Assembly: GCF_005048155.1 (NCBI RefSeq)
Contig: NZ_SUMB01000001.1
Location: 372,001-436,000, forward strand
Origin: Streptomyces piniterrae
Lineage (GTDB): Bacteria > Actinomycetota > Actinomycetes > Streptomycetales > Streptomycetaceae
Reading direction: 5' to 3'
Length of the DNA stretch: 64,000 nt
Shown piece after piece: positions 1-10,450 of the stretch (the stretch's first letter is position 1; the number at the start of each line of letters is the position of its first letter). The position numbers and the translations under genes were made by a program. Below the pieces are notes generated by a model. That model did not search any database. It saw only the letters and a program-made list of their open reading frames with translations, and was not told the origin of the DNA.

Positions 1-132
1 CTCATCGGGCAGTACGACATTGAGGGGTGAGCCGAGCGCGTCGACGAGCGTGTGGAGGAACGCGGCAGAGTCCAGCAGGGATGCCAGCGACGGTTCCAGG
101 TGCGGTTCCAGGTAGAGGGGGGCACTGTCCAT
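1..132 (-). CDS. PLP-dependent decarboxylase-like protein, N-terminus only (Y4yA-type)
   Basis: Only the first 44 codons lie in the window; the gene runs off the left edge. The ATG at 130-132 has a GGAGG ribosome site (GGGAGGAACACGTGAG before the start). The translation begins MDSAPLYLEPHLEPSLASLL and contains LVDALGSPLNVVLPDE. The segment LGSPLNVVLP is typical of the N-terminus of Y4yA-family fold-type III PLP enzymes, relatives of diaminopimelate/ornithine decarboxylase, often found in siderophore and secondary-metabolite loci. The lysine-containing core is outside the window, so the family call rests on this short signature only. Confidence 0.55.
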   Translation of the reverse strand, partial: MDSAPLYLEPHLEPSLASLLDSAAFLHTLVDALGSPLNVVLPDE

Positions 133-366
133 CTCACGTGTTCCTCCCTGTGAAATTACGGACCACTGTCGGCGCAGGCCCCAATAACGTGTATCCATCC
201 GGAGGGCTGTTCATGCCCGAGCGGTTCGGGGGCCGAAAGCCGTGGGCGGCCTGCCTCTCGATCCCTCCGACAGCTCCGCCCCCAGGGGCGCGACCCGCTC
301 CCTCCTCCCGTACCCACCCCGCAGCATCCACGTTCCCCACATGCCCGCGACAGCAAGGACACCCCG

Positions 367-900
367 GTGAACTCCTCCCTCGCACGCCTCGTCCGACTGA
401 TCCCGCCGCCCTCGGCTCCCCGGGAGAAGGACTGGGAGTCCGTGGAACAGGCACTCCGCGCTGAGCTGCCGTCGGACTACAAAGAGCTCACACAGGCATA
501 CGGAGGGAGCCACTGGGACGGATATCTCTACCTCTTGGAGCCCGGGTGCTGCAATGACAACTACGACCTCATCGAGTGGGCAGAACAGCAAACCGAAGCG
601 CTGGAAGGCCTTTGGGAATTCGAGAGGAAGCCAACCGAGCTGGCGGAGAGAGGTTCCCGGGTCGTCCCCTGGGCAACCACCGACAATGGAGAGTGCCTGT
701 ACTGGCTCGTCCGCCCGGGAGAGGCAGCAGACCAGTGGACCGTCATGGTGAACGAAGCTCGTGGCGATCGCTGGGAACATTTCCCCGTCACCTGTACGGA
801 ATTCCTGGTATCCGTCCTCACCGGTGAGCTGCGCTCCGGCATCCTCTCGTCCCTCTTCCCCCTGGCCGTCCATGAATTCCGCCGGTTGGCGCCGATGTGA
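367..900 (+). CDS. SMI1/KNR4 (SUKH) family protein, possible immunity protein
   Basis: The 177-residue protein starts at a GTG. Near residues 20-60 it has the features of the SUKH fold: an acidic W-x-x-V-E segment (DWESVEQALRAELPSDYKEL), then Y-G-G and a W-D-G-Y loop, followed by a strand-rich middle with VPWATTDNGECLYWL (about 102-116), the usual 'W/F-A-x-x-D-N-G-D' motif of this family. SUKH proteins bind partner proteins and in bacteria often neutralise polymorphic toxins. No toxin gene is adjacent here, so an immunity role is only an inference. It is monocistronic, with the next gene convergent. Confidence 0.7.
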   Translation: MNSSLARLVRLIPPPSAPREKDWESVEQALRAELPSDYKELTQAYGGSHWDGYLYLLEPGCCNDNYDLIEWAEQQTEALEGLWEFERKPTELAERGSRVVPWATTDNGECLYWLVRPGEAADQWTVMVNEARGDRWEHFPVTCTEFLVSVLTGELRSGILSSLFPLAVHEFRRLAPM

Positions 901-963
901 GAGCAGGCTGCAGAGCACTCACACCACTCACAGCACCCAGAGCAGTCAGGGTGGTCAGGGTCG

Positions 964-1359
964 TCAGTCGGTGAGGTCGACGCGCACTGTGAGCAGATTG
1001 GTACCGACCACCCGGACCGCCGTGCTGTTGAGCCGCGGCAAGGTCCTGAGCCGCGCGCGAGCGTCGTCCTGGGGGACCAAATGGGCGGTGCCGGTATACC
1101 ACCGTCCCTTGACCCGGACCCGGACTCGTGGATCCGCCTGAATGTTGCGTACGTACTGCGACTTCTCGCCGTACTCCGAGACCAACCAGAATTCACGTCC
1201 GATGCGGCGTCCGCCGATCGGTGTCCGCCGAGGCAGCCCGGACTTCCGCCCCCTGGTCTCCAGGAGAGTCTGATGCGGTAGCCGCGTGAGAATCGGGTTG
1301 CCGATGCGCCTCTGGAATGACGTGACCGCACGAAACTTGAGCTCGCGGTAACGCGACAT
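964..1359 (-). CDS. Deazaflavin (F420)-dependent nitroreductase family protein
   Basis: A 131-residue protein beginning MSRYRELKFRAV at the ATG at 1357-1359. It has the signature of the DDN/Rv3547 split beta-barrel family: LETRGRKSGLPRRTPI (about 33-48), then WLVSEYGEKSQYVRNIQADPRV (about 58-79) and RWYTGTAHLV. Known members bind F420 or FMN and reduce nitro-aromatics or quinones, or remain uncharacterised. The size fits the family (120-150 aa). It lies 124 nt downstream of the P450 gene in the same direction and may be co-transcribed with it. The substrate is unknown. Confidence 0.8.
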   Translation of the reverse strand: MSRYRELKFRAVTSFQRRIGNPILTRLPHQTLLETRGRKSGLPRRTPIGGRRIGREFWLVSEYGEKSQYVRNIQADPRVRVRVKGRWYTGTAHLVPQDDARARLRTLPRLNSTAVRVVGTNLLTVRVDLTD

Positions 1360-1483
1360 TCGAGGCCCTCCCGGTGTGGTGCTGGAGCGATTGCTGCCGC
1401 TCGGCGATGCTAATGCCGTCGGCCCTGCCGGGGCATTCCGGCAGGGCAGCGTGGCGGGCGCACCGGCACCCCGCGACGTCGGC

Positions 1484-2689
1484 CTACTCGACCCGCCCCG
1501 TCCACCGGATCGGCAGGCGCTCCGGCCCCCGGATGAGCATCCCGCTGCGCCAGGCCAGTGCGTCCGGATCGGCGTCCATGGCGAGGTCGGGGCAGCGGTC
1601 CAGTAGGGCGCGGATGGCAATACGGGCCTCCATACGGGCCAGCGGAGCGCCGAGGCAGAAGTGAATGCCGTGGCCGAAGGCGACATGACCGCGTGCCTCG
1701 CGTGTGATGTCGAAGTCGTCGGCCGCGATGAAGCGCTCGGGATCGCGGGAAGCCGAAGCGAGGACGACCAGTACGGTGGCCCGAGCGGGTATGACGGTGC
1801 CGCCGATCTCGACCGGCTCCGAAGCGAAGCGCCAAGTGGCCGTCTCCACGGGACCGTCGTAGCGCAGCATCTCCTCCACGGCGTTGTCGAGGAGGGAGGG
1901 GCCGGCCCGGAGGGCGGCGAGTTGGGCCGGGTGCTGCAGCAGCGCACGTACGCCGTTGGCCAGCAGGCTGACGGTCGTCTCGTGGCCGGCGACGAGCAGC
2001 AGGAACGCCATGCCGACCAGTTCGTCGCGCGAGAGCTGGTCGCCGTCCTCGTCGCTGGTACGGATCAGGGCACCGAGCAGGTCGTCGGACGGGGTGGCCC
2101 GTTTGTCATCGAGGAGGCGGACCAGGTACTCGGCCATCGCCTGGATCGCCTCTTGCGCCGCCTCCTGGCTGGTCGGCGAGACGATCTCGTTCGACCAGGC
2201 GCGGAATTCGTCCCGGTCCATGGAGGGGACGCCGATCAGCTCGCAGATGACGGTCATCGGCAGCGGGAAGGCGAACGCCTCCACGAGATCGGCACGTCCA
2301 TCGGGCGCGGCGAGCATCGCGTCGAGCAGCTCGCCGGTGATCTGCTGCACCCGCGGGCGAAGCGCCTCGACGCGGCGCGAGGTGAACTCCTTCGCCACGA
2401 GTTTCCGCAGCCGGGTGTGGTGGGGCGGGTCCGTGTCCAGCATGTTGGTGAAGAGGGGCGAGTCGCCGTTGTCGCCGTCCAGCAGCCCGGCGGCGCGCCA
2501 GTCCTTACCGAGCCGAGGGTCGCTGAGCGCGGCCCTGACCGCTTCGTGGCCCACGACCAGCCATGTCTCCGCCCCTTCGGGGGTCCGCGCATGGTGCACC
2601 GGCCCCTGGGCGCGCAGCTTTTCGTAGTAGGGATACGGGTCTGCGACAAAGTCCGGTCCGTAAGCCCCTAGGTCGACGATCTCTGACAT
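1484..2689 (-). CDS. Cytochrome P450
   Basis: A 401-residue soluble P450. The I-helix oxygen-binding motif AGHETTV lies at 234-240, the ExxR of helix K at E273-R276, and the heme loop FGHGIHFCLGAPLARM has the proximal cysteine at about residue 345. The ATG at 2689 was preferred to a TTG eight codons upstream because MSEIVDLGAYGPDF matches the usual N-terminus of actinobacterial CYP107/CYP105-type enzymes. It needs a ferredoxin partner, and none is encoded nearby. The DDN-family reductase follows downstream. The substrate cannot be deduced. Confidence 0.93.
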   Translation of the reverse strand: MSEIVDLGAYGPDFVADPYPYYEKLRAQGPVHHARTPEGAETWLVVGHEAVRAALSDPRLGKDWRAAGLLDGDNGDSPLFTNMLDTDPPHHTRLRKLVAKEFTSRRVEALRPRVQQITGELLDAMLAAPDGRADLVEAFAFPLPMTVICELIGVPSMDRDEFRAWSNEIVSPTSQEAAQEAIQAMAEYLVRLLDDKRATPSDDLLGALIRTSDEDGDQLSRDELVGMAFLLLVAGHETTVSLLANGVRALLQHPAQLAALRAGPSLLDNAVEEMLRYDGPVETATWRFASEPVEIGGTVIPARATVLVVLASASRDPERFIAADDFDITREARGHVAFGHGIHFCLGAPLARMEARIAIRALLDRCPDLAMDADPDALAWRSGMLIRGPERLPIRWTGRVE

Positions 2690-3081
2690 GCGAGCCCCCG
2701 TTTTCCTCAACAATCAATTTCGTCCAGTCGGATCGTCCCGATTCGCGCGACTGGTTGCTGGTGTCTGGTGCCTGGTCTCCCGTACTGGGTGTCGAGGTGT
2801 GTTGTCCGGCACTGACACTGCAGGTCAGCGTACGCGCGGCGGGCGAACCAGACATCGCCCCACGGGATGATCTCAACTGGGCCTTGTCCTCCGCTGGTTG
2901 TGGAACGCCCTGGCCTCGTCCCCTTGCAGGTTGAGCGTTGGGACATGCGCGTGGGATCGGAATCGGATGAGGATTGAACGAGGGCGGTCGGTTTCCCGTA
3001 TCACTCTTCGTGCGCCCTGGGCCCGGGGTGCCACGCCCCTGCGGGGGCTCAGCTCGTGCTACCGAGACGTGAGGAGGGGCC
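2690..3081. other. Intergenic region between divergent P450 and small-protein genes
   Basis: The 392-base gap separates the P450 start from the next plus-strand gene. It must hold both promoters, but no convincing -35/-10 pair or palindrome was found. The sequence just upstream of the P450 (2700-2730) is relatively AT-rich. Several short open frames cross it and none has coding features. Confidence 0.5.
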
Positions 3082-3426
3082 ATGACCGACCCCGGCAATC
3101 CACCGCTCCAAGCCCTGCCGGACGGAGACGCCGAACTCCGTGTGGTGCTCCGCCTGCAGTGGGAGGACGTCGCCGCGCTCGGTAGGGAGGCGGCCAGGCT
3201 CGCCGCCCAGCTCAAGCGGCCGGTCACTCTGGACGAGGCCGCCAGCCACCGGCTGCGCACCCGTTCGCCGGCCGTCCACGCGAAGCCGCCGGCCGCCCAG
3301 GAGCGGCCGCAGCCCGCAGCGCTCAAGCCGACCGCGGGAGCTCCCCTTCCCGCGGGCTCACCGGGTGAGCAGGCCCGCCAGGCGATCGAGAGGATCAACG
3401 GGAGCCCGGCAGGGAGCGGAAGCTGA
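3082..3426 (+). CDS. Small hypothetical protein
   Basis: A 114-residue protein preceded by a strong ribosome site (GAGGAGGGG, 3071-3079). The N-terminal half (about 1-50) is an amphipathic helical segment with LRVVLRLQWEDVAALGREAARLAAQL, and the C-terminal half is Pro/Ala-rich and probably disordered. No enzyme motif, signal peptide or membrane span is seen. I do not recognise the family. It is convergent with the next gene, 19 nt apart. Confidence 0.55.
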   Translation: MTDPGNPPLQALPDGDAELRVVLRLQWEDVAALGREAARLAAQLKRPVTLDEAASHRLRTRSPAVHAKPPAAQERPQPAALKPTAGAPLPAGSPGEQARQAIERINGSPAGSGS

Positions 3427-3445
3427 GGGGAGCGGAGACAAGGAA

Positions 3446-4393
3446 TTACGCTTCTACGCGCAGCCAGGTGTTGCCGGTGCGGAGCCAGAGGAAGCCGTCG
3501 CGTCCCTGGCCGCAGTGCAGTACCACGCGACCGGGCACCCGGAGTCTGCGTCGGCTGGTCACTGTCCAGGTGGTGCCGTCCAGCTCGGCGCGTATCAGCT
3601 GAACGGACCGCCGGTTGTGGTCGCGCACGGTCAGTACGGCGCGGTTGCCGCGGACCGCGAAGCCGTCCGGCTGGGGAACGGGGCTGGGATAGCTGGTCAC
3701 CTCACCGGTGGACGGGGTGATCCGGCTCAGAAACGTGCCGCCGGGGCCGGAGAACCAGACCAGCCACACCCGTTCCCCCTCGGTCGCGGCGGTGCAGCCC
3801 TCCAACGGGGCGTCCGGCAGTCGCCCCTGGGGAGACCACATCGCGTGACCCTCGGTGTTCCAGCCCGCCAGGCCGGCCGCCGACTCCGGGTGGCCACCGT
3901 AGATGCCCTCGTCTCCGTGGGCGGTCCAGATTCCTCCGTGGCAATCGGTGACCAGAGCAGGGATGTCGTCGCCGATACAGAACTCGCCCTCGGGTGTTCC
4001 CGAGGCGGAGAACACCACGGCATTCGGCTTCCAGACGGCTTCCGTCGCACCCCGGAACGTGCGCCCATGTGCCAGGAGGAATCGGCCACTTGGGAGCACG
4101 GCCAAATGGCAGGGCGAAATCCTGACGTCCCGCAACAGTGTGCGCTGCTCCTCCTGCCCTTTGACGACGACCAGCTCACCGGTGAACGGGGTTTCCGGCC
4201 GCCAGCCGATCCAGCCTTTGACGTACCGGTAGCGGCTCAGATACCGCCGGTGGACCAAGAGGACCACGAGTTCTCCCGTGGGCCCGACGCTCCACCACAG
4301 AGCTTTGCGCCCTTGCACGGCATCGGCGGCGGGCAGCCGCCACACCTTGTGTATCGCAGCGTCCGGACGAGAAGTCACCGGGCGGAAGTTCAT
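3446..4393 (-). CDS. Hypothetical protein, beta-propeller-like
   Basis: A 315-residue protein without signal peptide or membrane segments. It is strand-rich with periodic Trp/Gly blocks such as GGIWTAHGDEGIYGG, DGFLWLRTGNTWLRV, GERVWLVWFSGPGGTF and ALWWSVGPTGELVVLLV, a spacing that suggests a beta-propeller of the WD40/kelch-like kind. No catalytic motif is evident. Similar proteins of unknown function occur singly in Streptomyces. The upstream 240 nt contain two hairpins that insulate it from the hydroxylase gene. Confidence 0.6.
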   Translation of the reverse strand: MNFRPVTSRPDAAIHKVWRLPAADAVQGRKALWWSVGPTGELVVLLVHRRYLSRYRYVKGWIGWRPETPFTGELVVVKGQEEQRTLLRDVRISPCHLAVLPSGRFLLAHGRTFRGATEAVWKPNAVVFSASGTPEGEFCIGDDIPALVTDCHGGIWTAHGDEGIYGGHPESAAGLAGWNTEGHAMWSPQGRLPDAPLEGCTAATEGERVWLVWFSGPGGTFLSRITPSTGEVTSYPSPVPQPDGFAVRGNRAVLTVRDHNRRSVQLIRAELDGTTWTVTSRRRLRVPGRVVLHCGQGRDGFLWLRTGNTWLRVEA

Positions 4394-4520
4394 CAGGGTC
4401 AGTCGCCTTCAGGACTCCGGGAGCCTGCGCCACCCGAAGTTGGCTACCTTACCCGGCCCCCGCACCGGGCCTGCCCCGGCCGGCAAACAGCAACGGCAAA
4501 AACGAAGGGCAAAAACAAAA

Positions 4521-4545
4521 GGCAAGGAGCTGCCCGCTCCTTGCC
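4521..4545. terminator. Hairpin GGCAAGGAGC / GCTCCTTGCC
   Basis: A perfect 10-bp inverted repeat (4521-4530 and 4536-4545) with a 5-nt loop lies in an A-rich stretch (GGCAAAAACGAAGGGCAAAAACAAAA just upstream on the plus strand). It is probably a terminator. The reverse strand has T-rich sequence after the stem, which fits a minus-strand terminator for anything transcribed leftward from the hydroxylase side. Confidence 0.55.
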
Positions 4546-4560
4546 ACTCTCAACTTATAG

Positions 4561-6075
<1,515 letters not shown>

Positions 6076-6232
6076 GCGCGCGGTTGCGGCCCGACGGGTG
6101 AGGCCTTGATCGGGGCGTAGCGCCGGCGAGGTTCGAGTGGCACGGAGTGTTGGTGTGTCAGGGTGGCGGCGGGGAACTCGTGGGTGCGTACGGGCACCCG
6201 GGCCTGAGAGCGTTTGACCTGGGGTGGGAGCG

Positions 6233-7384
6233 ATGACGGTGGCGATGCGGGCGGTTCCGCTGGTCGGCGGGCCGGTGGAGTTACGGGGTGCGCTGGACCT
6301 GGAGACGACACCGGCGGGGGTGATGCCTCGCCGGCTGCCCGCGTGGACGAAGGAGCAGTATCAGGATCCGTCGGTCTACGGGGTGACCGTGATGCCGTCG
6401 GGGGTGCGGCTGGTGTTCCGCACGGATGCGCGTGAGCTGGAGTTCGAGGTACTCACCTCCACGGGGCAGCTCGACACCGACCCGCAACCCCGCCCGACCG
6501 GGATGCTGGAACTCCTGGTGGACGGCGCCCTTGCCGATCGGCGGCAGGCGCCGGTGGGCAACGTGGTGCGGATGGCGGGCCCCGGCGCCGTGCAGCGGGT
6601 GATTCCGGGCGAGCCGGGCACCGTACGGTTCGGCGGGCTGCCGGCCGGCATGAAGGACGTCGAGCTGTGGCTGCCGCAGCAGACCCCCACGGAACTGGTG
6701 GCGCTGCGCGCGGACGGCGAGGTGCTGGCGCCGTCGCCGGACGGGCGGCGCCGCTGGGTGCACCACGGCAGTTCCATCAGCCACTGCATCGAGGCCGACG
6801 GACCGACCGGCACCTGGCCCGTGGTGGCGGCCGCACTCGGGGGAGTGGAGGTGATCAATCTCAGCCAGGCGGGCAACGAGATGCTGGACCCGTATGTCGC
6901 CCGGACGATCCGCGATATGCCCGCCGACCTGATCAGTCTCAAGGTGGGCATCAACATCGTGGGCCTGGCCGCCTTCCGGCTGCGGACGTTCGGCCCGGCC
7001 GTGCACGGATTCCTGGACACGATCCGGGAGGGGCACCCGGACGCGCCGTTGCTGCTGATGTCCCCGGTGAGCTGTCCCGCCCTCGAGGAGTCTCCCGGCC
7101 CGACGAAGATCGGCCCGGACGGGAAGATCACAGCCCTGGGCGACCCGGCCGATGTGGCCGGTGGGGCGCTGTCGTTGACGGTGGTCCGTGCCGAGCTGGC
7201 CCGGATCGTGGCGGCCCGGCAGGCTCGCGACCCCCACCTCCACCACCTCGACGGACGCGAGCTGCTCGGCCCGGACGAGGTGGCCGACCTGGCCGACGGC
7301 CTGCACCCCACCGCCGCCGCATACCGCCGGATGGGCAAACGCTTCGCCGCCCATGCCTTCGCGAAGGACGGTCCCTTCCGGTGA
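6233..7384 (+). CDS. SGNH/GDSL-type esterase
   Basis: A 383-residue protein. Block I has the nucleophile in RWVHHGSSISHC (about residue 180), and block V is DGLHPTAAAYRRMGKRF near the C-terminus with the Asp-x-x-His dyad. Between them lies LISLKVGINIVG, equivalent to the Asn block. The N-terminal ~170 residues form a strand-rich accessory domain, as in other large Streptomyces SGNH hydrolases. No signal peptide is seen, so it is probably cytoplasmic. Start ATG 6233 has GGTGGGAG upstream. It is expected to hydrolyse an ester, with unknown substrate. Confidence 0.82.
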   Translation: MTVAMRAVPLVGGPVELRGALDLETTPAGVMPRRLPAWTKEQYQDPSVYGVTVMPSGVRLVFRTDARELEFEVLTSTGQLDTDPQPRPTGMLELLVDGALADRRQAPVGNVVRMAGPGAVQRVIPGEPGTVRFGGLPAGMKDVELWLPQQTPTELVALRADGEVLAPSPDGRRRWVHHGSSISHCIEADGPTGTWPVVAAALGGVEVINLSQAGNEMLDPYVARTIRDMPADLISLKVGINIVGLAAFRLRTFGPAVHGFLDTIREGHPDAPLLLMSPVSCPALEESPGPTKIGPDGKITALGDPADVAGGALSLTVVRAELARIVAARQARDPHLHHLDGRELLGPDEVADLADGLHPTAAAYRRMGKRFAAHAFAKDGPFR

Positions 7385-7586
7385 AGGACCAGGGCGCTGA
7401 CGAAGAACGCTCGCCGGTCGTGGCCCGGCACGTACGCCGGGTCCCGGCCGGATGATCGGGGCCCGGCGGCAACTACCGCCCCCGCCCCCTCGCTCCAACG
7501 ATCAACCCTGAAGCCCGAGTTCGGCGTCTCTTGCACCACAGGGGCAGGACCTGCCCTGCCCCCTCGGTGCCTGGAGGCGAACCCCC

Positions 7587-8891
7587 ATGAAGCAACGGGC
7601 TGCACGCACAGCACGCACAGCCTTACTCGCTCTGGCAGTGGCCGCAGCCACGGGAGCGGCCACGCTCACCCCGACCGCACACGCGGCGCAGTCGGAAGAC
7701 GCGGCGCAGTCGGAACACCTGGCGCGGTCGGAACACGGCCACAAAGCGACCCAGATCGCCCTGCATGACCTGGTCGCGAAGGGCGAACTTCCCGGGGTTG
7801 CCGCCAAGGCGTGGGACGGCAAGGGGAGTTGGTTCGGCTCGTCCGGATACGCGGACACCGCCACACGCCGTAAGCGCTCGGCCGGCGACCACTTCCGCGG
7901 GGCCAGCATCACCAAGACGTTCGTCGCGACCGTCCTGCTCCAGCTGGAGGCGGAAGGAAGACTGAGCCTGGACGACACGGTCGAGACATGGCTGCCGGGC
8001 CTGGTGCGGGGCAACGGATACGACGGCAGCAAGATCACTCTGCGCCGGCTCCTCAACCACACCAGCGGCATAGCCAACTACACCGCCGACCCCGCATTCA
8101 TCCACAACGCCGCCGGTCCCGGCTTCCCCGAGCACCGGTACGACACCCACACGCCCGAGGAACTCGTGGCGATCGCGCTGAAGTACCCGCCGCAGCCCGG
8201 TCCGGAGAGGGCGCCGCTGTACTCGAACACCAACTATGTGATCGCCGGGATGGTCATCGAGAAGGCAACGGGCCATTCGTACGGGCAGGAGGCCACCCGT
8301 CGCATCATCCGGCCGCTGAAGCTGCGCGGGACGTCGTTCCCCGGCACGACACCAGAGATGCCGAACCCGCACCCCGTCGGCTACTCCCGGCTCCACCAGG
8401 AGGCTCCCGACGCCAAGATCCATGACGCCACCCGGCAGAACATGACCTGGCTGGGCGCGGCCGGCGACGTCATCTCCACCAGCGGCGACCTCAACCGCTT
8501 CCAACGCGCCCTGATGCGGGGCGAGTTGCTGCCCGCCGCGCAGATGAAGGAGATGCTCGACGAGGTGCCGGCGGGCGAGGGGATCGGGTACGGACTCGGC
8601 GTCGAGTTCGCGAAGCTGTCCTGCGGTGTGAAGGTGGTCGGCAAGAGCGGCCGCACGAACGGCTCGCTGTCCGCGATGCTCGGCACGGCGGACGGGAAGC
8701 ACCAGCTGACGTTCAACATCAACGGTGACTGGCTGCGGGACGGATCGCGCTACGTCAACGTGATCGAGGCGGAGTTCTGCGGCAGGATCCCGGACCCGAG
8801 TGGCAATTCCGCGTCTCCGGGGGCTCCGGCGTCTCCGCCGTCTGTGACGGGGCAGCTCCCGGCCTCTCTTGCGCCGCGCGCGCTCGGCTGA
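7587..8891 (+). CDS. Secreted serine hydrolase (beta-lactamase / D-Ala-D-Ala carboxypeptidase family)
   Basis: A 434-residue protein with an N-terminal signal peptide (basic RAARTARTA, then a hydrophobic stretch, then a THAAQ-type cleavage site near 33). The catalytic SxxK is S107-I-T-K110, the YxN motif Y212-S-N214, and a KSG motif stands near 355 in VVGKSGRTNGS. It belongs to class C-like serine hydrolases that include DD-carboxypeptidases and esterases. After the signal sequence there is a short imperfect repeat (SEDAAQSEHLARSEH), probably a spacer. The ribosome site is GGAGG 9 nt before the ATG. It acts outside the membrane, on peptidoglycan stem peptides or another ester/amide. Confidence 0.9.
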   Translation: MKQRAARTARTALLALAVAAATGAATLTPTAHAAQSEDAAQSEHLARSEHGHKATQIALHDLVAKGELPGVAAKAWDGKGSWFGSSGYADTATRRKRSAGDHFRGASITKTFVATVLLQLEAEGRLSLDDTVETWLPGLVRGNGYDGSKITLRRLLNHTSGIANYTADPAFIHNAAGPGFPEHRYDTHTPEELVAIALKYPPQPGPERAPLYSNTNYVIAGMVIEKATGHSYGQEATRRIIRPLKLRGTSFPGTTPEMPNPHPVGYSRLHQEAPDAKIHDATRQNMTWLGAAGDVISTSGDLNRFQRALMRGELLPAAQMKEMLDEVPAGEGIGYGLGVEFAKLSCGVKVVGKSGRTNGSLSAMLGTADGKHQLTFNINGDWLRDGSRYVNVIEAEFCGRIPDPSGNSASPGAPASPPSVTGQLPASLAPRALG

Positions 8892-8950
8892 GCTGCGAGG
8901 CGGCCTCGCCGGTCAGGGCGACGGCGACGGTGGCATGGCAGGGTGGGGGT

Positions 8951-9691
8951 ATGTGCGGCCGATATGCCTCCACCCGACGCCCGCAGGATCTGGTCGACCT
9001 GTTCGACGTCACGCGCTGGGACCCCGACCAGGCGCTCGACCCGAGCTGGAACGTGGCACCGACCGACAACGTGTGGTCGGTCCTGGAGCGCGTCGAGCGC
9101 GACACCGGCGAGGTCACCCGGCAGCTGCGGCCGCTGCGCTGGGGCCTGGTGCCGTCCTGGGCGAAGAGCCTGGCCACGGGCGCGAAAATGATCAACGCGA
9201 GGATGGAGACGGTCGCGGAGAAGCCGGCCTACCGCCGGGCGTTCGCCAAGCGCCGGTGCCTGCTGCCGGCCGACGGCTTCTACGAGTGGCAGGCCATCGC
9301 GGCGCCCGGGACGGCCAAGGCCCGTAAGCAGCCGTACTTCATCAGCCCCGAGGACGACCAGGTCATGGCGCTCGCCGGGCTGTACGAGTTCTGGCGCGAC
9401 CCCGACGTCTCCGATGACGACGCGCCGGGAGCCTGGTGGACGACCTGCACGATCATCACGACCGAGGCCACCGACGCCGCCGGGCGTGTCCATCCCCGCA
9501 TGCCCCTGGCCATCGCTCCCGACGACTGGAGCGCGTGGCTCGATCCCGCCCACCACGATGCCGGCGAACTGCGCGCCCTTCTGGCGGCCCCCGCCGCCGG
9601 CCACCTGGGCGCCCGTGCCGTGTCCACCGCGGTCAACGACGTGCGCAACAACGGCCCGCACCTCCTGGACGAGATCGCCGAGGCGCAGTGA
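8951..9691 (+). CDS. SRAP-domain protein (YedK/HMCES family)
   Basis: A 246-residue SOS-response-associated peptidase-like protein. It starts MCGRYAS, so after Met removal the catalytic Cys2 is the N-terminus that forms a thiazolidine crosslink with abasic sites in single-stranded DNA. Other family motifs are NARMETVAEKPAYRRAF, RRCLLPADGFYEW and VHPRMPLAI with its conserved His. The longer upstream start (8930) would bury the essential cysteine, so the ATG at 8951 is firm. No LexA-type box was seen upstream. Confidence 0.95.
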   Translation: MCGRYASTRRPQDLVDLFDVTRWDPDQALDPSWNVAPTDNVWSVLERVERDTGEVTRQLRPLRWGLVPSWAKSLATGAKMINARMETVAEKPAYRRAFAKRRCLLPADGFYEWQAIAAPGTAKARKQPYFISPEDDQVMALAGLYEFWRDPDVSDDDAPGAWWTTCTIITTEATDAAGRVHPRMPLAIAPDDWSAWLDPAHHDAGELRALLAAPAAGHLGARAVSTAVNDVRNNGPHLLDEIAEAQ

Positions 9692-9781
9692 CGCCCGGGG
9701 AGGCGGGGCCGGCGCCAGGGTGTGCCCGATGGGTCATGGCCGGGCCCGCGACGCGCCCCCCGGCTCACGCTCGTTGCGCGA

Positions 9782-10369
9782 CTATTCCGCGACGCCGGGG
9801 ATGACCGTGGTCACGACCTTCCGGACGGCTGCGGCCTCCGGCGGGGTGCCCTTCCGGTCGGCGAACAGCATGTGCGCGGCCCCGATCAGGGTGGGGGCGA
9901 GCGTGTCGACGTCGGCAGCCGCCGCGATGCGGCCCCGTTCCCGTTCGGCGGCGAGGTAGGAGGCGATCATGGCCGCCGCTTCCGTCAGGAGCGGGATCCC
10001 GGTCGGTCTGGCCTGACGGAGCCGGGCGCGCAGGTCGTCCCGGGAGGTGACGAGGCCGACGATCGCGACGGCGACCGACCCGAACAGGTCCGTCAGCGCA
10101 CTGGTGAGGTTGCCGGCGACGGTGCCGGTCCCGGCGGCGTCGCGCAGTGCGGCCGCCTGGTGGTCGAGCCGGGCGATGCGGTCCAGTACGAGCTCGGCGA
10201 GGAAGGCGTCGAAGTCGGTGAAGTGCCGGTGCAGGACGCCCTTGGCGCAGCCGGCCTCCGTGGTGACCGCCCGGCTGGTCAGCGCGCTCGGCCCGTCCCG
10301 GAGCAGGACGCGCTCGGCGGCGTCGAAGAGCTGCTCGCGCACGTCGCGGATGGCTACGCCCGTCGGCAT
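9782..10369 (-). CDS. TetR-family transcriptional regulator
   Basis: A 195-residue regulator. The N-terminal HTH shows LFDAAERVLLRDGPSALTSRAV, then TTEAGCAKGVLHRHFTDFDAFLAELV (about 37-62). The C-terminal ligand domain is divergent, as usual. It is transcribed divergently from a methyltransferase gene across a 72-bp gap containing two copies of GTGGGC-N4-GCCCAC, which are its likely operators. It is therefore probably an autorepressor that also controls the methyltransferase. Confidence 0.92.
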   Translation of the reverse strand: MPTGVAIRDVREQLFDAAERVLLRDGPSALTSRAVTTEAGCAKGVLHRHFTDFDAFLAELVLDRIARLDHQAAALRDAAGTGTVAGNLTSALTDLFGSVAVAIVGLVTSRDDLRARLRQARPTGIPLLTEAAAMIASYLAAERERGRIAAAADVDTLAPTLIGAAHMLFADRKGTPPEAAAVRKVVTTVIPGVAE

Positions 10370-10412
10370 CGTGCCTCTCCTCCTTCTCCCGCCCGCCCGT
10401 TCCGATTGACGG

Positions 10413-10450
10413 GTGGGCACTCGCCCACTCATAGTGGGCACATGCCCACT
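10413..10450. promoter_or_regulatory. Twin TetR operators GTGGGC-N4-GCCCAC
   Basis: Two palindromes are separated by exactly 21 bp centre to centre. Site A at 10413-10428 is GTGGGC ACTC GCCCAC. Site B at 10433-10450 is AGTGGGCACATGCCCACT, an 18-bp perfect palindrome. Site B contains the ATG (10442-10444) of the methyltransferase, so repressor binding would block both promoter clearance and the start region. Confidence 0.8.
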
